A stretch of DNA of 12,500 bases from assembly GCA_009663005.1 (NCBI GenBank), contig VIGQ01001413.1, positions 5,001-17,500 of the forward strand, in the 5' to 3' direction. Both the position numbers and the translations under genes were made by a program. Positions 1 to 8,257 of the stretch are shown piece by piece (the first letter of the stretch is position 1; each line of letters starts with the position of its first letter). The notes under the pieces were generated by a model. That model had not been told where the DNA came from. It made no database searches and saw only the letters and a program-made list of their open reading frames with translations. The DNA is from Actinidia chinensis (taxonomy: Eukaryota; Streptophyta; Magnoliopsida; Ericales; Actinidiaceae).

Positions 1-950
1 ACAAAATCGCAATAATTCTGAGTGATGGGATTGTTATCGGATCTATGCCACGAAAATGGAAATCCCATTCTTATAAAATAAATCATTAATAGTGTAAAAA
101 AGCCACGTAACATAATCAAATCGTATGACGGTTCATATGACTTTTCCATCTGACCGTTCATATGATCTTCCATGAGAAGATCGTTCCATTCAATCAAAAC
201 TAGTTATTAAAGTAATTCATACTATGATCAGTCACATTTTTCCTGTTAAAGAAATTGATGGTCTATTATGAAAATAACACTTGATTCCAAATGATTTATT
301 TATATGGCCATTGACATTCAATAAGATTTTTTCTTGCATAAGAAATCTCCTCTATATGCTCTAAATGAACTGTTCGAAATAATTAAATGTGGGTTCAGAG
401 TCCGTCCATACTTGTTCACTTTTTTTAAATTCAAATGTAAGTTTTGATAAGCTAGGTCCGCAATAAAGTATTCATTTTGAGGCATCCTCTACCTTAGTAA
501 AATATTCATTACAACAGGATTCCGATTGTATCATTCATTGATACATGAGTTACACTAATTACAATAAACTTACATAAAAAATATTGGATGAACCCACTAT
601 TTGAACTGTGATTAATACCGTTTTTGAACAATCGATAACTATCATATGTAAACAGTGATACGCAATTTGTTGTTGAATAACAATACCGTATTTATTATTG
701 AGGCATGGTATCAACGGTACAATATTTTTCTTCTCAATACATGGAGCTTTCATTATGGAACAACGAAGGGAGATAAGTCACTCCCAAGAAGAGTACAATT
801 GAATCGGGAGTGTAAGGTGCCACGGCCACGAGACCAATAATATGGTAGGTTAGCAACATGGCTCCCCATTACTAGGGTTGGTAATACGTGAAATCAATGT
901 AATTTTTATTGCCCCAGAAAATCAAAACGTCCCTAAGAAGTGTCGGTCTA
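1..950. other. AT-rich DNA without recognised gene
   Basis: Open frames here (559-753 minus, 655-840 plus) have low-complexity or unrecognisable products and no family motif. A short imperfect tandem duplication is visible around 129-175: GTTCATATGA occurs at 131-140 and again at 156-165, each followed by a TTCCAT word. Confidence 0.6.
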
Positions 951-951
951 T

Positions 952-983
952 TTGAGTCACCATCTAATTGAGTCACCATCTAA
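952..983. repeat. Perfect 16 bp tandem duplication
   Basis: TTGAGTCACCATCTAA occurs twice back to back (952-967 and 968-983). This looks like a small local duplication; no function is implied. Confidence 0.9.
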
Positions 984-1164
984 TGGCTTTCTTTGAACAA
1001 AGTACAAATTATATTCACTAAACGATCTTGTCACGTTCTTTATTGTCATTTTAAGAGCATTATGCACAATATTAAAAGCAATAAATCTCATATAAGTTAC
1101 TCAAGTTTAGTATATATAATCTATAACATATTTCAATAATCACACGTCCACAAACGGGAGCTCA

Positions 1165-1285
1165 TTTAAAACCAATAATAGATTAACTCAGAACAGAAAT
1201 TGATAACACACAGTAGGAGTCGAACTTCAGACCCTAGATTACATGAGGCCTCGGTGGCCAAGTTATTACCACTGCACCAATCTCT
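1165..1285 (-). mobile_element. tRNA-derived SINE fragment
   Basis: The minus strand has a perfect match to the RNA polymerase III A-box consensus (TGGTGCAGTGG, 1279-1269). About 42 bp later comes AGTTCGACTCC (1226-1216), 10 of 11 matches to the B-box consensus. This order and spacing are typical of plant SINE heads. A T-rich stretch (TATTATTGGTTTT) near 1165 could be the 3' end. It is not a functional tRNA, since no acceptor stem or cloverleaf can be drawn. The ends are approximate and I could not identify target duplications. Confidence 0.65.
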
Positions 1286-1399
1286 GAGGGTTAAAGGTTT
1301 ACTCCACTTATTGTCAATTAATTTAGATTGAGCACCTCTACAATCTCTAACAATAACAACAAGTCATAAGCTTGAAACTTGGGGTAGTATTACGGAAGA

Positions 1400-1490
1400 G
1401 TGATTATTGAAATATTACATTAGTTACTCTACTTGTTGATTCGAACTCGTGACTTTTGAGTTTGAAATTATGAAGTCTAGCACCGAGTAG
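1400..1490 (-). repeat. Weak tRNA-like or degraded SINE-like segment
   Basis: The minus strand carries CGGTGCTAGACTTC, then GAGTTCGAATC (B-box-like, at 1447-1437) about 34 bp later. The A-box match is poor. The 16-base word GTGATTATTGAAATAT at 1400-1415 recurs in inverted orientation at 1128-1143, beside the better SINE. The identity of the element is uncertain. Confidence 0.35.
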
Positions 1491-1499
1491 GGTAGAATA

Positions 1500-2052
1500 A
1501 TGTAATATCCAATATTCACCTCTTTACCTCCACAGTTTTAAGATTAGTCCATATTTAGGATCAGGTGGGTACCCATCAATAGCAAAACTACCATATGACC
1601 AAAATTATTGGCCTTTGTTGGCTAGAGTATGAGTAGTAATTCTATGTCCACCAAATTCCACCATGACCATCTCATAATGGACACTCAAAAGTAGAAGAAT
1701 TAATGTACCACACCAAAGACTCAAAGAATCATGGACAACACAAGGATCATTGTCATGTTCTTGATATTTGTCCATTCAGTACAAGTTGATGATTGGATCG
1801 AACAAGACAAATAATCTCATTTAACTTTTTTAAATTTCAACAAGCTTATAGAAATATGAAATTCGTTCCTATTCAGTTCCAATTAAATCTCACATTCTCT
1901 TTCATATATAGAGGTCATAACAAGCTGTTATGACTATAAATATTCTAGTAGCCTCTTCCATATTTTAGTTCTATTACAAGATGACAGACTTTTTTTCTCT
2001 CTTATTATAAATGTGGAATTATAAACAAATTGATATAATCAATCTTAACCTG
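1500..2052. other. 3' flank of the GH9 pseudogene
   Basis: No gene is recognised. On the minus strand an AATAAG word (2006-2001), about 50 bases after the stop codon, could be a relic of a polyadenylation signal, but plant signals are too loose for this to mean much. Confidence 0.5.
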
Positions 2053-2669
2053 CTAACTAGGGTTCGGGTTAGCAACAAAATAAGCAAGAACCCAACAAAC
2101 GGCGCATTAATGATACGTCGTGGGTTCGATTTCCTTAAATCTTCCCTAGTGTCATCATACATATCATCCTACCATGGGCCGCACACGAGTGGCCCCCCAA
2201 AACCAAACACATTAGGGTTCGGATCCGAAGGAAATTAAAAAACTGACCCCTCCTTGCACACGCGTCATATGAGAGATGATTCCTTGGGGATGGCCAGAGA
2301 GAGCCGCGTGATGAATCCGTGAGGGTAATAATACTGTACCAACCATGTATTGACATGCCCTTTGGGATTATCGCCCAAGATGTAGTCCACCTGTCGCTTG
2401 GCCATTTTGACGAGGGTTGTGGGGCCCACGTTAATGTTTCACAGCTTACGACGTGAGGAGCGCTGAGGTAATTGGCCGTAGACGAGTAAGAGGAAGAGAG
2501 GGTTGTGGCGTGTTGGAGGTTGCTGCCACCTGGCCTGTGTATATGAGCCCGCAGGGGGATACTCGATGTGGGAGGGAGTCCGAATCGGGTAGTGTGATCG
2601 TGCACATGAAAGCTATCGCTTGAGGCCTTGGATGATTGGAGCGAGTACATGTTGCCTTCCCAGGACTTC
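2053..2669 (-). pseudogene. GH9 pseudogene exon 4 (C-terminal catalytic region and stop)
   Basis: The exon opens after an ATGCAG acceptor with EVL, then shifts frame to EGNMYSLQSSKASSDSF. It continues with PDSDSLP, RPGGSNLQHATTLS, NYLS, AKRQVDYILGDNPKGMS, the RIHH-like histidine region, DPNPNVFGFGGP, YDDTREDLRKS and NAPFVG. It ends VLAYFVANPNPS followed by TAG at 2055-2053. One long open frame (2707-2135) covers part of this exon but only intermittently matches the family, so it is not a separate gene. Where intact enzymes have SEPTTY, with the catalytic Glu, this copy reads TCGAACCCACGACG, consistent with one lost base in or next to the Glu codon. Confidence 0.92.
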
Positions 2670-3128
2670 CTGCATTTGTATATATGCGAATTTGTTAGGG
2701 AGGTCAACGGTTTAGAAATAGTAGGTTGGGTTTTTAAATTGGCGATTGGATTATATTGAAAAGCCGCATTTAGACACGAGTTATATGCAAGAAACGCAGA
2801 TGTTAGAGAGGATTGGATTTGTGAGGAGGAGTGACCAAAGTTAAGAACGTTAATTTTGTTTACGTCGTGAAGTGCAAGGGCAAGATACTAGTACTACTAT
2901 AAAACTAAGAGATTTAGGAAACTACTAGGTGATGGTCGCTATCAGGCGCCCCAATGTTGTCCTTGCTGGACAGGATTTCACATAAGTTTTTTCGTAAGCA
3001 TTCAACATACACAAAAAAAGATATGTTTTACCTAGAATGAAGTGGTGCTATAGCTTACACCCATAACCAATTATGGTGTAGATTAATTTTTAAATATTTC
3101 TTGACCCAATATTAGATGATTTGTCAAC
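2670..3128 (-). other. GH9 intron 3
   Basis: It is bounded by GTTGAC (donor) and ATGCAG (acceptor) on the minus strand and joins VSK to EVL in phase. It is mostly AT-rich, apart from a GC-rich stretch at about 2933-2983 that stands out from its surroundings and that I could not assign. Intron 2 (3295-3491) is similarly short and featureless apart from its TTTGGGCAG acceptor. Confidence 0.75.
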
Positions 3129-3294
3129 CTTGGATACGAGAACGTTGTTTTGAGGCCAGCAGCTTATTGTCCCACCCGAACTAGTTAATGTTGTTCATCC
3201 GCGCCGAGCGTTTTTCATTGGCTTGTATGTAAGTTACGGTAGAGTCGTCCTGAGAGCCCTCCTCAGCCACCGCAGCTCCCCACAGCAACTCGTC
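3129..3294 (-). pseudogene. GH9 pseudogene exon 3
   Basis: It begins after a TTTGGGCAG acceptor with DELLWGAA. SQDDSTVTYIQAN follows, then NIN-stop-FGWDNK, then (after a frame change) NVLVSK. The family reads Glu where the TAG lies at 3183-3181, so a GAG-to-TAG change is likely. The exon ends in CCAAG followed by a GT donor at 3128-3127. Its 166 bp join in phase to exon 4, giving VSK-EVL as in intact class B enzymes. The WLRRA stretch expected after WGAA is garbled in the main frame. Confidence 0.88.
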
Positions 3295-3491
3295 CTGCCC
3301 AAACCCACCCAACCAACATTGTCACTAAAGTACGACACTCTCACAAAACAAACACAAAAAAAATTAACTAGGTTTTGTTTTTAAGGTTTTTCAAAATTGA
3401 TCATGATTTACATTATGACGTCGAGAGAAATGAAAAACTATAAATATTATTACGGTGAGAAAAAACTAACCCTTAATATGGAGAGGTCTTG

Positions 3492-3783
3492 CTGATATCC
3501 ATCAAAAATCAAAAAAAAAGGGCAAACACCATCTCTAATATCCGAATTATCGCTATTATGCCCTCGGTAAGTGTCGGCGAAGCGAATGCTTTCACCCGCA
3601 GCCTCAACAGAGTATCCGAGTACGCCGGATCAGACGGCGGAAAGGATGAGGAGGCTGCAAGGGCTGCCCCGTCTCACCAGCGACGGCGGGGCCGTGTTTG
3701 AGTTCTACGGTGTAGACAGTCCTGGCTGTGTCCATGTCTTCAGGCCGTTCCCAGCAACTGTGGTCTTTAATTGGGTCCCCAAC
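3492..3783 (-). pseudogene. GH9 pseudogene exon 2
   Basis: It starts after a TTTTGACAG acceptor and reads [18 protein letters not shown], then [14 protein letters not shown] and VAGET, which is the standard GH9 stretch after exon 1. A frame change gives [20 protein letters not shown], another gives ADTYRG followed by SDNSDIRDGVCPF, and a third gives DGYQ. Both sides match the family order. The expected GT donor after the GYQ codons is not seen; the sequence reads CAG followed by CAAGAC, so this splice site is also degenerate. Two short open frames on the opposite strand over this exon (3489-3969) are shadows of it. Confidence 0.9.
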
Positions 3784-3975
3784 CTGTCAAAATGCAGCAT
3801 TTCAAAAGCGCAACCACTCAACAAAATTATTGTTATGATAGACAATTTGTTACTCAATACACTTTGCATCCTATATTTTAACTATAAATCTGTTTACCAC
3901 GCCTCAGTTCTAGTTGAGACAGTCAATCCCTTATATTTTAAGCTAATTGTCAATGTGGCTCTCACATGACCTGGA

Positions 3976-4423
3976 GGCCATGTTTGAAAAGTGTGAAGGT
4001 GTGGGATTGGACTAGCAATCCGGTGAGTCCTCTAATCGTGTTGGTTTCGAAGAAGTAGTGGTACGATTAGTCCGATTGGACTAAAATCCCCCAAAATTGG
4101 ATGATTGTATACAATGGGGACATAATATTAGACAAACTCATGCCAATGGTTTAGACCCAAATTGACCAAAAGGATCCTTGACTCATGTATATGTGTGTAA
4201 TTGAAGAATAAATATGAAAATTCATGTTATAATCCCATCTAATTAGGTTAAATGACCAAATTATCATTAATAGTTAAACAATCTCACTATCTAATCCCGT
4301 GCAAATTAAATAAAGGTTGGGACACCCCATCTCATTAGTAATCTCTAATCATATGGATAATTTTCCAATCCTTATTCCTACCTCTTACTAATTCACCAAT
4401 CAATCAAACTTATCAACGAGGCT
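3976..4423. mobile_element. MITE-like non-autonomous element, copy A (in GH9 intron 1)
   Basis: The left end reads GGCCATGTTTGAAAAG. The reverse complement of the right end reads AGCCTCGTTGATAAG, an imperfect terminal inverted repeat. Subterminal words such as GGATTGGA occur near both ends in opposite orientation. No coding potential is seen. A diverged relative in the same orientation lies at about 9277-9600, which supports a mobile repeat family. Target duplications are not clear, so the superfamily stays open. Confidence 0.6.
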
Positions 4424-4969
4424 TCGAAGGATTAGCTGATGCAGTTGGAAAAAAAAAGTATTACAAAACTAGACTGAGGGCAAAGTGAAAGGTCAAGGTA
4501 ATTTATCCAGTAAAAGGTTAACTTGGTTAATGAAGTGGATGTACGGAAAGAACAAGTTGATGAGATGGACTTCACGGGGACGCGTCACAAAACAAAGTGG
4601 TCTTGCAAAATAGTACTGGTACTGCTGTAGGATTAAAGCATAAAGCAATGTCATCATAACATGAGGTGTGGGAACACCATTTATGGAGTAGTCCAAGCGG
4701 TGTGGGTATGGTTTTAAGAGTCCATCAACATGATTCAACAAGAGTATTTGGAAGATTCAGTGAAGCAATATCATGTCGGTGTTATGGGCATTTAGGTTTA
4801 AAAAAAAGGATTTTTGTAAGTTGAAGTGTGAAAGGGGGAAGCTTACAAAACAGATAAAAATATAAACAGCAAGATGAAAGACATTAATGCAGAGACGAAA
4901 AGAGCAAAGGACGACAAAAGAAACATGATGAAAAAATAGAATGAATGTGTTTAAAAAAGAGGACTAAGG

Positions 4970-5230
4970 GTAAAAAAAATAAAAAAAATAAAATGGGGTT
5001 TAGTTTTTTGTGTGGATACCACTAAAAAATTAATCAAATAGATACAAAATATACCAAATTTAGACTCGGATTTTGGCCATTGAATAAGAACATATTGTTG
5101 ACACCACACATGAGAAGAATGAAAAATGATATTTTGGGAGAAAAAAAATAATATACATGTGAAATCTCAGATGTTGAATTAATTCAAATGAATTCAACCG
5201 TAGATAGTGAGAGACAACTTTAATTTAAAA
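4970..5230 (-). repeat. Inverted copy of the 490 bp repeat family inside GH9 intron 1
   Basis: Read on the minus strand it matches the downstream direct repeats. GAAATCTCAGATGTTGAATT (5161-5180) corresponds to GAAATCTCAGTGTTGAATT in the reverse complement of 11437-11475. Flanking blocks follow in the same order: GATATTTTGGGAGAAAAAAAA on one side, and TAGATAGTGAGAGACAACTTT on the other. GTTGAATT (5173-5180) and AATTCAAC (5191-5198) form a near-palindrome at its core. Confidence 0.6.
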
Positions 5231-5573
5231 AAAGTTGTATTTATATTAAGATATATCTCATGACAAATTTAAAATAAATTGCATGGGCCAATTCACGTAG
5301 GTGTATTGGATCTGAAAGTTAGTAAGAAAAAAAATAAAATTTACTAATGTAAATATTCAGATTGGTTTCCCTAACCTAGGGCAAATATACAATAATATCT
5401 TGACGAATTGAATGAGGTAGACGAATGGTTGGAAATATTTTTATTCGCCCAAACAATTAGGTAGACGATTGAATTGCATAACTCTATCTCGATGCTCTCG
5501 TTTTGAAATATTTTCAAACATATTATAAGACGGTATTTAGATTAAAAATTTGATAAAAAAAAATATAGATAGA

Positions 5574-5600
5574 TGATCCAATGTCTGCATGATTGGATCA
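5574..5600. repeat. Perfect hairpin in GH9 intron 1
   Basis: TGATCCAAT (5574-5582) and ATTGGATCA (5592-5600) are exact inverted arms around a 9-base loop. They may be a small transposon scar. Confidence 0.7.
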
Positions 5601-5693
5601 AAATTCTAAAAAATGGTTGGAAACATCAAAAAAAAATTGAGGAAGTCCACGCACATAGAAGGGCGGAAGCAGCAAACAATCTACAATAGATTT

Positions 5694-5727
5694 GTGAGGA
5701 CGACGTGGACTCTACTCCACTCCTCAC
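5694..5727. repeat. GC-rich bulged hairpin in GH9 intron 1
   Basis: GTGAGGA (5694-5700) plus GTGGA (5705-5709) pair with TCCAC plus TCCTCAC (5716-5727), giving 12 base pairs with a 4-base bulge and a 6-base loop. No function can be assigned. Confidence 0.65.
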
Positions 5728-6311
5728 TCACGGGTTCGTTCAGATAACCGAGAAACATGATTAATTAAGTTTATACCTTATACTTTTATTAGGAATTTAT
5801 TATATTTTATTTTTATTATATCAATCGACATCTCACCATTTAAATAAGAGTGAATTCTTTGTTTGCATATCTATTTTTCAAAAAATAAGTGGCTGAAAGA
5901 AAACCATATGGATATCACCGAAAGAGGACAAATGCGGCTCTAGGCTATTATAAAAATAAATATTTAGGATTATTGTCTTTTGTTAACTTGTTTTATTTTT
6001 AGTCACTTTTTTCCTATTTGTCTTGATTATTGAAAGGAAATAAACTATTTTGTGAATTAATTAGATATTAGTGGGCTCTTGTAAAAAAAAATAACAAAAA
6101 ACAAAATAATCCCATTTTTACCACACCAGACTCTACTGAAATAGCATATGAACGAAAGGGCCGCATTTGATATTTGTTAAGAATTTGCAAAGTGAGATTT
6201 GAGTAAAAGTATTCAGGGGTTAAAATATAATTTACCCCAATATTAAGTTCTCCGAACTGCCCTCAACCCCCCCACCCAAATTAACACACAAAACGCACAC
6301 ATCCATTTTAC

Positions 6312-6779
6312 AGTACGAAAACCGGTTTGGAAGCTGCAGAAACCGTCTGAGAAGGTAATCGTGGCCCACTGAAACCGCCACCAGCGCGTTCCTCAACTCG
6401 CCGGCCGGCATCGAGTCCCCGAACTCGATCACGCTCCATGCCCGCATCGGGGCGTGGAACGCCATCGCGAAAGTCCGAACTTCACGTTGTCGCCGGCGTC
6501 GTAGTAGCCGCGGGTTCAGGTCAGCGCTCACTCCAGCAGTCGCCGAGGCCGGAATTGGCGAGCACATGATCCGCTGGTCGTTCGGTAAAATACCCCGACC
6601 TCTGGGCACCCCCCCCGGGCCCGACGCCCCCCCCCCCGCCCCCCAGCGCCCCTAGAAAAACCGGATCGATCGCGACAATGCGTCTGAGTACTCGGGGTAA
6701 CTGACTTGTGCGACGGTAGGTGGAGGAGGACGAGGAATGAGGAGAGGTTGATGAGTTCGGAGTGGAGGAGAGTGGCCAT
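6312..6779 (-). pseudogene. GH9 pseudogene exon 1 (signal peptide and N-terminal catalytic domain)
   Basis: I chose the ATG at 6779 because it opens a hydrophobic leader (MATLLHSELINLSSFLVLL) of the kind expected for a secreted GH9; upstream ATGs add no family-like sequence. A frame change then leads to SYPEYSDALSRSIRFF at 6702-6655, followed by TAG where the family has Glu, then a G-rich insertion. Reading continues across three frames: AQRSGY, LPNDQR and NSGLGD, then [12 protein letters not shown] at 6509-6474. This holds the DAGD motif, one of whose Asp residues is the catalytic base in GH9. After another shift come [24 protein letters not shown] and DYLL. The exon ends near [11 protein letters not shown] at a GTAAAA donor (6311-6310). 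The GC content is markedly higher than in the flanks. Confidence 0.9.
6603..6654 (-). repeat. G-run insertion in exon 1, potential G-quadruplex
   Basis: The plus strand has C runs at 6609-6616, 6620-6622, 6627-6637, 6639-6644 and 6649-6652. The minus strand therefore has five G runs of 3 to 11 bases within 45 bases. It lies exactly between the codons for FF and QRSG, where the family needs only Glu-Ala or Glu-Gly, so about 45 bp appear inserted. This may be real low-complexity expansion or a base-calling problem. Confidence 0.8.
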
Positions 6780-6806
6780 TTTTGGTGAGAGTGTTTCATG
6801 GGCTTT

Positions 6807-7520
6807 GAGTGGTTTTATCGCCGCATTTGAGGTGCACGGGGGAGCGAGAGAGATGAGAGAGAAGGGACGCGAGGGAGGGCGAACGAGGGCCGACACGATT
6901 GAGATGTGATGTAACGGGAACAGTAAGAGTAGAATCTACTTAATAAAATGTTAAAACTAACGATTGTAAGGTTATCAAAAATATTAGAAATAAAATAACA
7001 AGAGCTATTCTTTTTAAATCTCAATATTAACCATGCCGGAAAAAAAATTGTGGGATTGGTCGCTTTACCTGCTGCGTTTAGGTGTCATGAGGGGGGAGGG
7101 GAGCGGAGCGAATGAGAACCGACACGATTGGAATAATGGGATGTAGCAAGAGCGGGTAATTGCATAATCTACAGTAAAATGTATAATTGGTGAATATTTA
7201 GATTAAAAATAAAGAAACGAGATAAGAAGAGATATTTCCTTAAACTCTCAATGTTACCCAATCAAGGGGTTGAGTGGTTTTTATCTGTCCGTTTGAGGTA
7301 TAAATGTGAGGAGGAGGGAGAGTGGGGGTTGGGAAGGGAGCGAATGAGCGTGCGAGGAGCGCACGAGTACCGACACGGCTAAGAATGAAGCTGTAGCATT
7401 AATGTGTAAACAAATAAAATCTATACCAATCAAAAGTTATAGAGAAATGAATCCCAAGATACCAAAAATATAAGAACAAAATAAGAAGGATATACTCTTT
7501 AAATTTCATATTAACATCTT
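6807..7520. repeat. Three diverged tandem copies of a 220-245 bp unit upstream of the GH9 start
   Basis: Copies begin near 6807, 7050 and 7272. Each has, in order on the plus strand: a GAGTGGTTTTTATC-like start (weaker in copy 2), a GCGTTTAGGT/GCATTTGAGG-like box, a purine-rich GGAGCGAATGAG-like tract, CCGACACG (6890, 7119, 7370), a GATGTAGC/GCTGTAGC-like motif, then an AT-rich tail ending TCAATATTAACC or similar. The first copy lies only about 30 bp upstream of the pseudogene ATG. The units may therefore be duplicated promoter or leader sequence of that gene, though an unrelated minisatellite is possible. Several short open frames over this stretch (for example 6706-6909 and 6815-7024) are incidental. 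Confidence 0.8.
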
Positions 7521-7544
7521 AATCTCAATATTATTTTACTAAAC

Positions 7545-8257
7545 TGAGTAGGAGAGAGGTAATTTTACATCGTTGTTGGAGCCTCTAAACAACCTAATCT
7601 CCCCACCTTTATGAGAGAACTGAAAGGGAATTAAAAATATTTTCTAAAAATAAATTATATTTTTTATTATTGTAGAAGAAGCAAATAATAAATTATAGAT
7701 AATAGCTAGAACAACTACATTAGGAAGCTCATAATTATAGATACCTATAAAACAATTAAAATTACAATTTTTAAAATAAAATACTTATTATAAATATATA
7801 TTCTTAAAATATTGCGGCTCTTGATACTGTCGGTTAAACAAAAAAAATCACATGCAATGAAAGTGAAGCCCATAACTTCCAAACCATATATTATGGAGTC
7901 GTAGCTTTTTGGTAGGTCCAATTTTATGTCAAATGCTAGTAAAGGTTGCAGCCTTCGCTATGCTTCCTTCCAATATATGGATATATGGCACAAGATTCAA
8001 TATATATATATATTTATTTATGTGGGGAAATAAATATGAAAAATGGAGAAGCGAAATCGAAAATGACACATGCGGTGTTGACGATTAGCAGATGACGGGA
8101 ACAATATTTATGCTGCGAGACCTCAGTGAGAAAAACGATCGTTGTATCTATTTTTGGGAAGACGCTAACGAAATAAGTAGATGATCGGTGAATACAAGTG
8201 TATAATTATATAGAAGATAAATATATTATATATAGAGAGAGAGAGAGTTGGATAAGT
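7545..8257. other. AT-rich intergenic DNA with microsatellites
   Basis: I see no gene. A TA repeat occupies 8000-8013 and a GA repeat 8235-8247. Confidence 0.65.

Larger units (their letters stand above)
3784..6311 (-). other. GH9 intron 1, enlarged by repeats
   Basis: About 2.5 kb separates exon 1 from exon 2. It is flanked by a GTAAAA donor and a TTTTGACAG acceptor on the minus strand. It holds a MITE-like element (about 3976-4423) and an inverted copy of the 490 bp repeat family (about 4970-5230), plus hairpins near 5574-5600 and 5694-5727. Bases 4440-4960 contain short open stretches, including 82 codons at 4493-4741 on the minus strand, that I could not match to any family. Bases 5230-6310 are AT-rich without a recognised gene; 5930-5939 and 6160-6169 are a perfect 10 bp inverted pair about 220 bp apart. 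Confidence 0.75.
2053..6779 (-). pseudogene. Endo-1,4-beta-glucanase (GH9, class B-like) pseudogene, four exons
   Basis: Intact members are secreted enzymes that cut beta-1,4-glucan chains in the plant cell wall. Translating the minus strand in all frames gives, in the correct order, a signal-peptide-like start, [106 protein letters not shown] and a terminal NPNPS-stop. These are GH9 landmarks. The exons I infer (6312-6779, 3492-3783, 3129-3294, 2053-2669) total about 1.54 kb. Without a G-rich insertion that is close to the usual ~490-500 residues. There is no transmembrane anchor (unlike class A) and no C-terminal CBM49 (unlike class C). Many frame changes and Glu-to-stop changes rule out a functional product as sequenced. 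An alternative is indel error in the assembly, but the substitutions at conserved residues favour real decay. Confidence 0.93.

Noticed and set aside
2041..2135. Possible tRNA-like B-box (GGGTTCGATT at about 2122-2131)
   Set aside because: The stretch is explained by the antisense of the GH9 C-terminus, which ends NPNPS-stop; no A-box at proper spacing exists.
2135..2707. A 190-codon open frame on the minus strand as a separate gene
   Set aside because: It only partly follows the GH9 reading; family residues drop in and out of its frame, and its start lies in intron 3 sequence. It is part of the decayed exon 4.
3489..3969. Two plus-strand open frames of 70 and 132 codons
   Set aside because: They lie opposite GH9 exon 2 and have no motif of their own.
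4493..4741. 82-codon minus-strand frame in intron 1 as a retroelement fragment
   Set aside because: No recognisable reverse transcriptase, integrase or gag residues in any frame.
6232..6909. Several overlapping open frames on both strands in the GC-rich region
   Set aside because: The minus-strand ones are frame pieces of GH9 exon 1, and the plus-strand one (6706-6909) is its shadow plus the upstream tandem unit.
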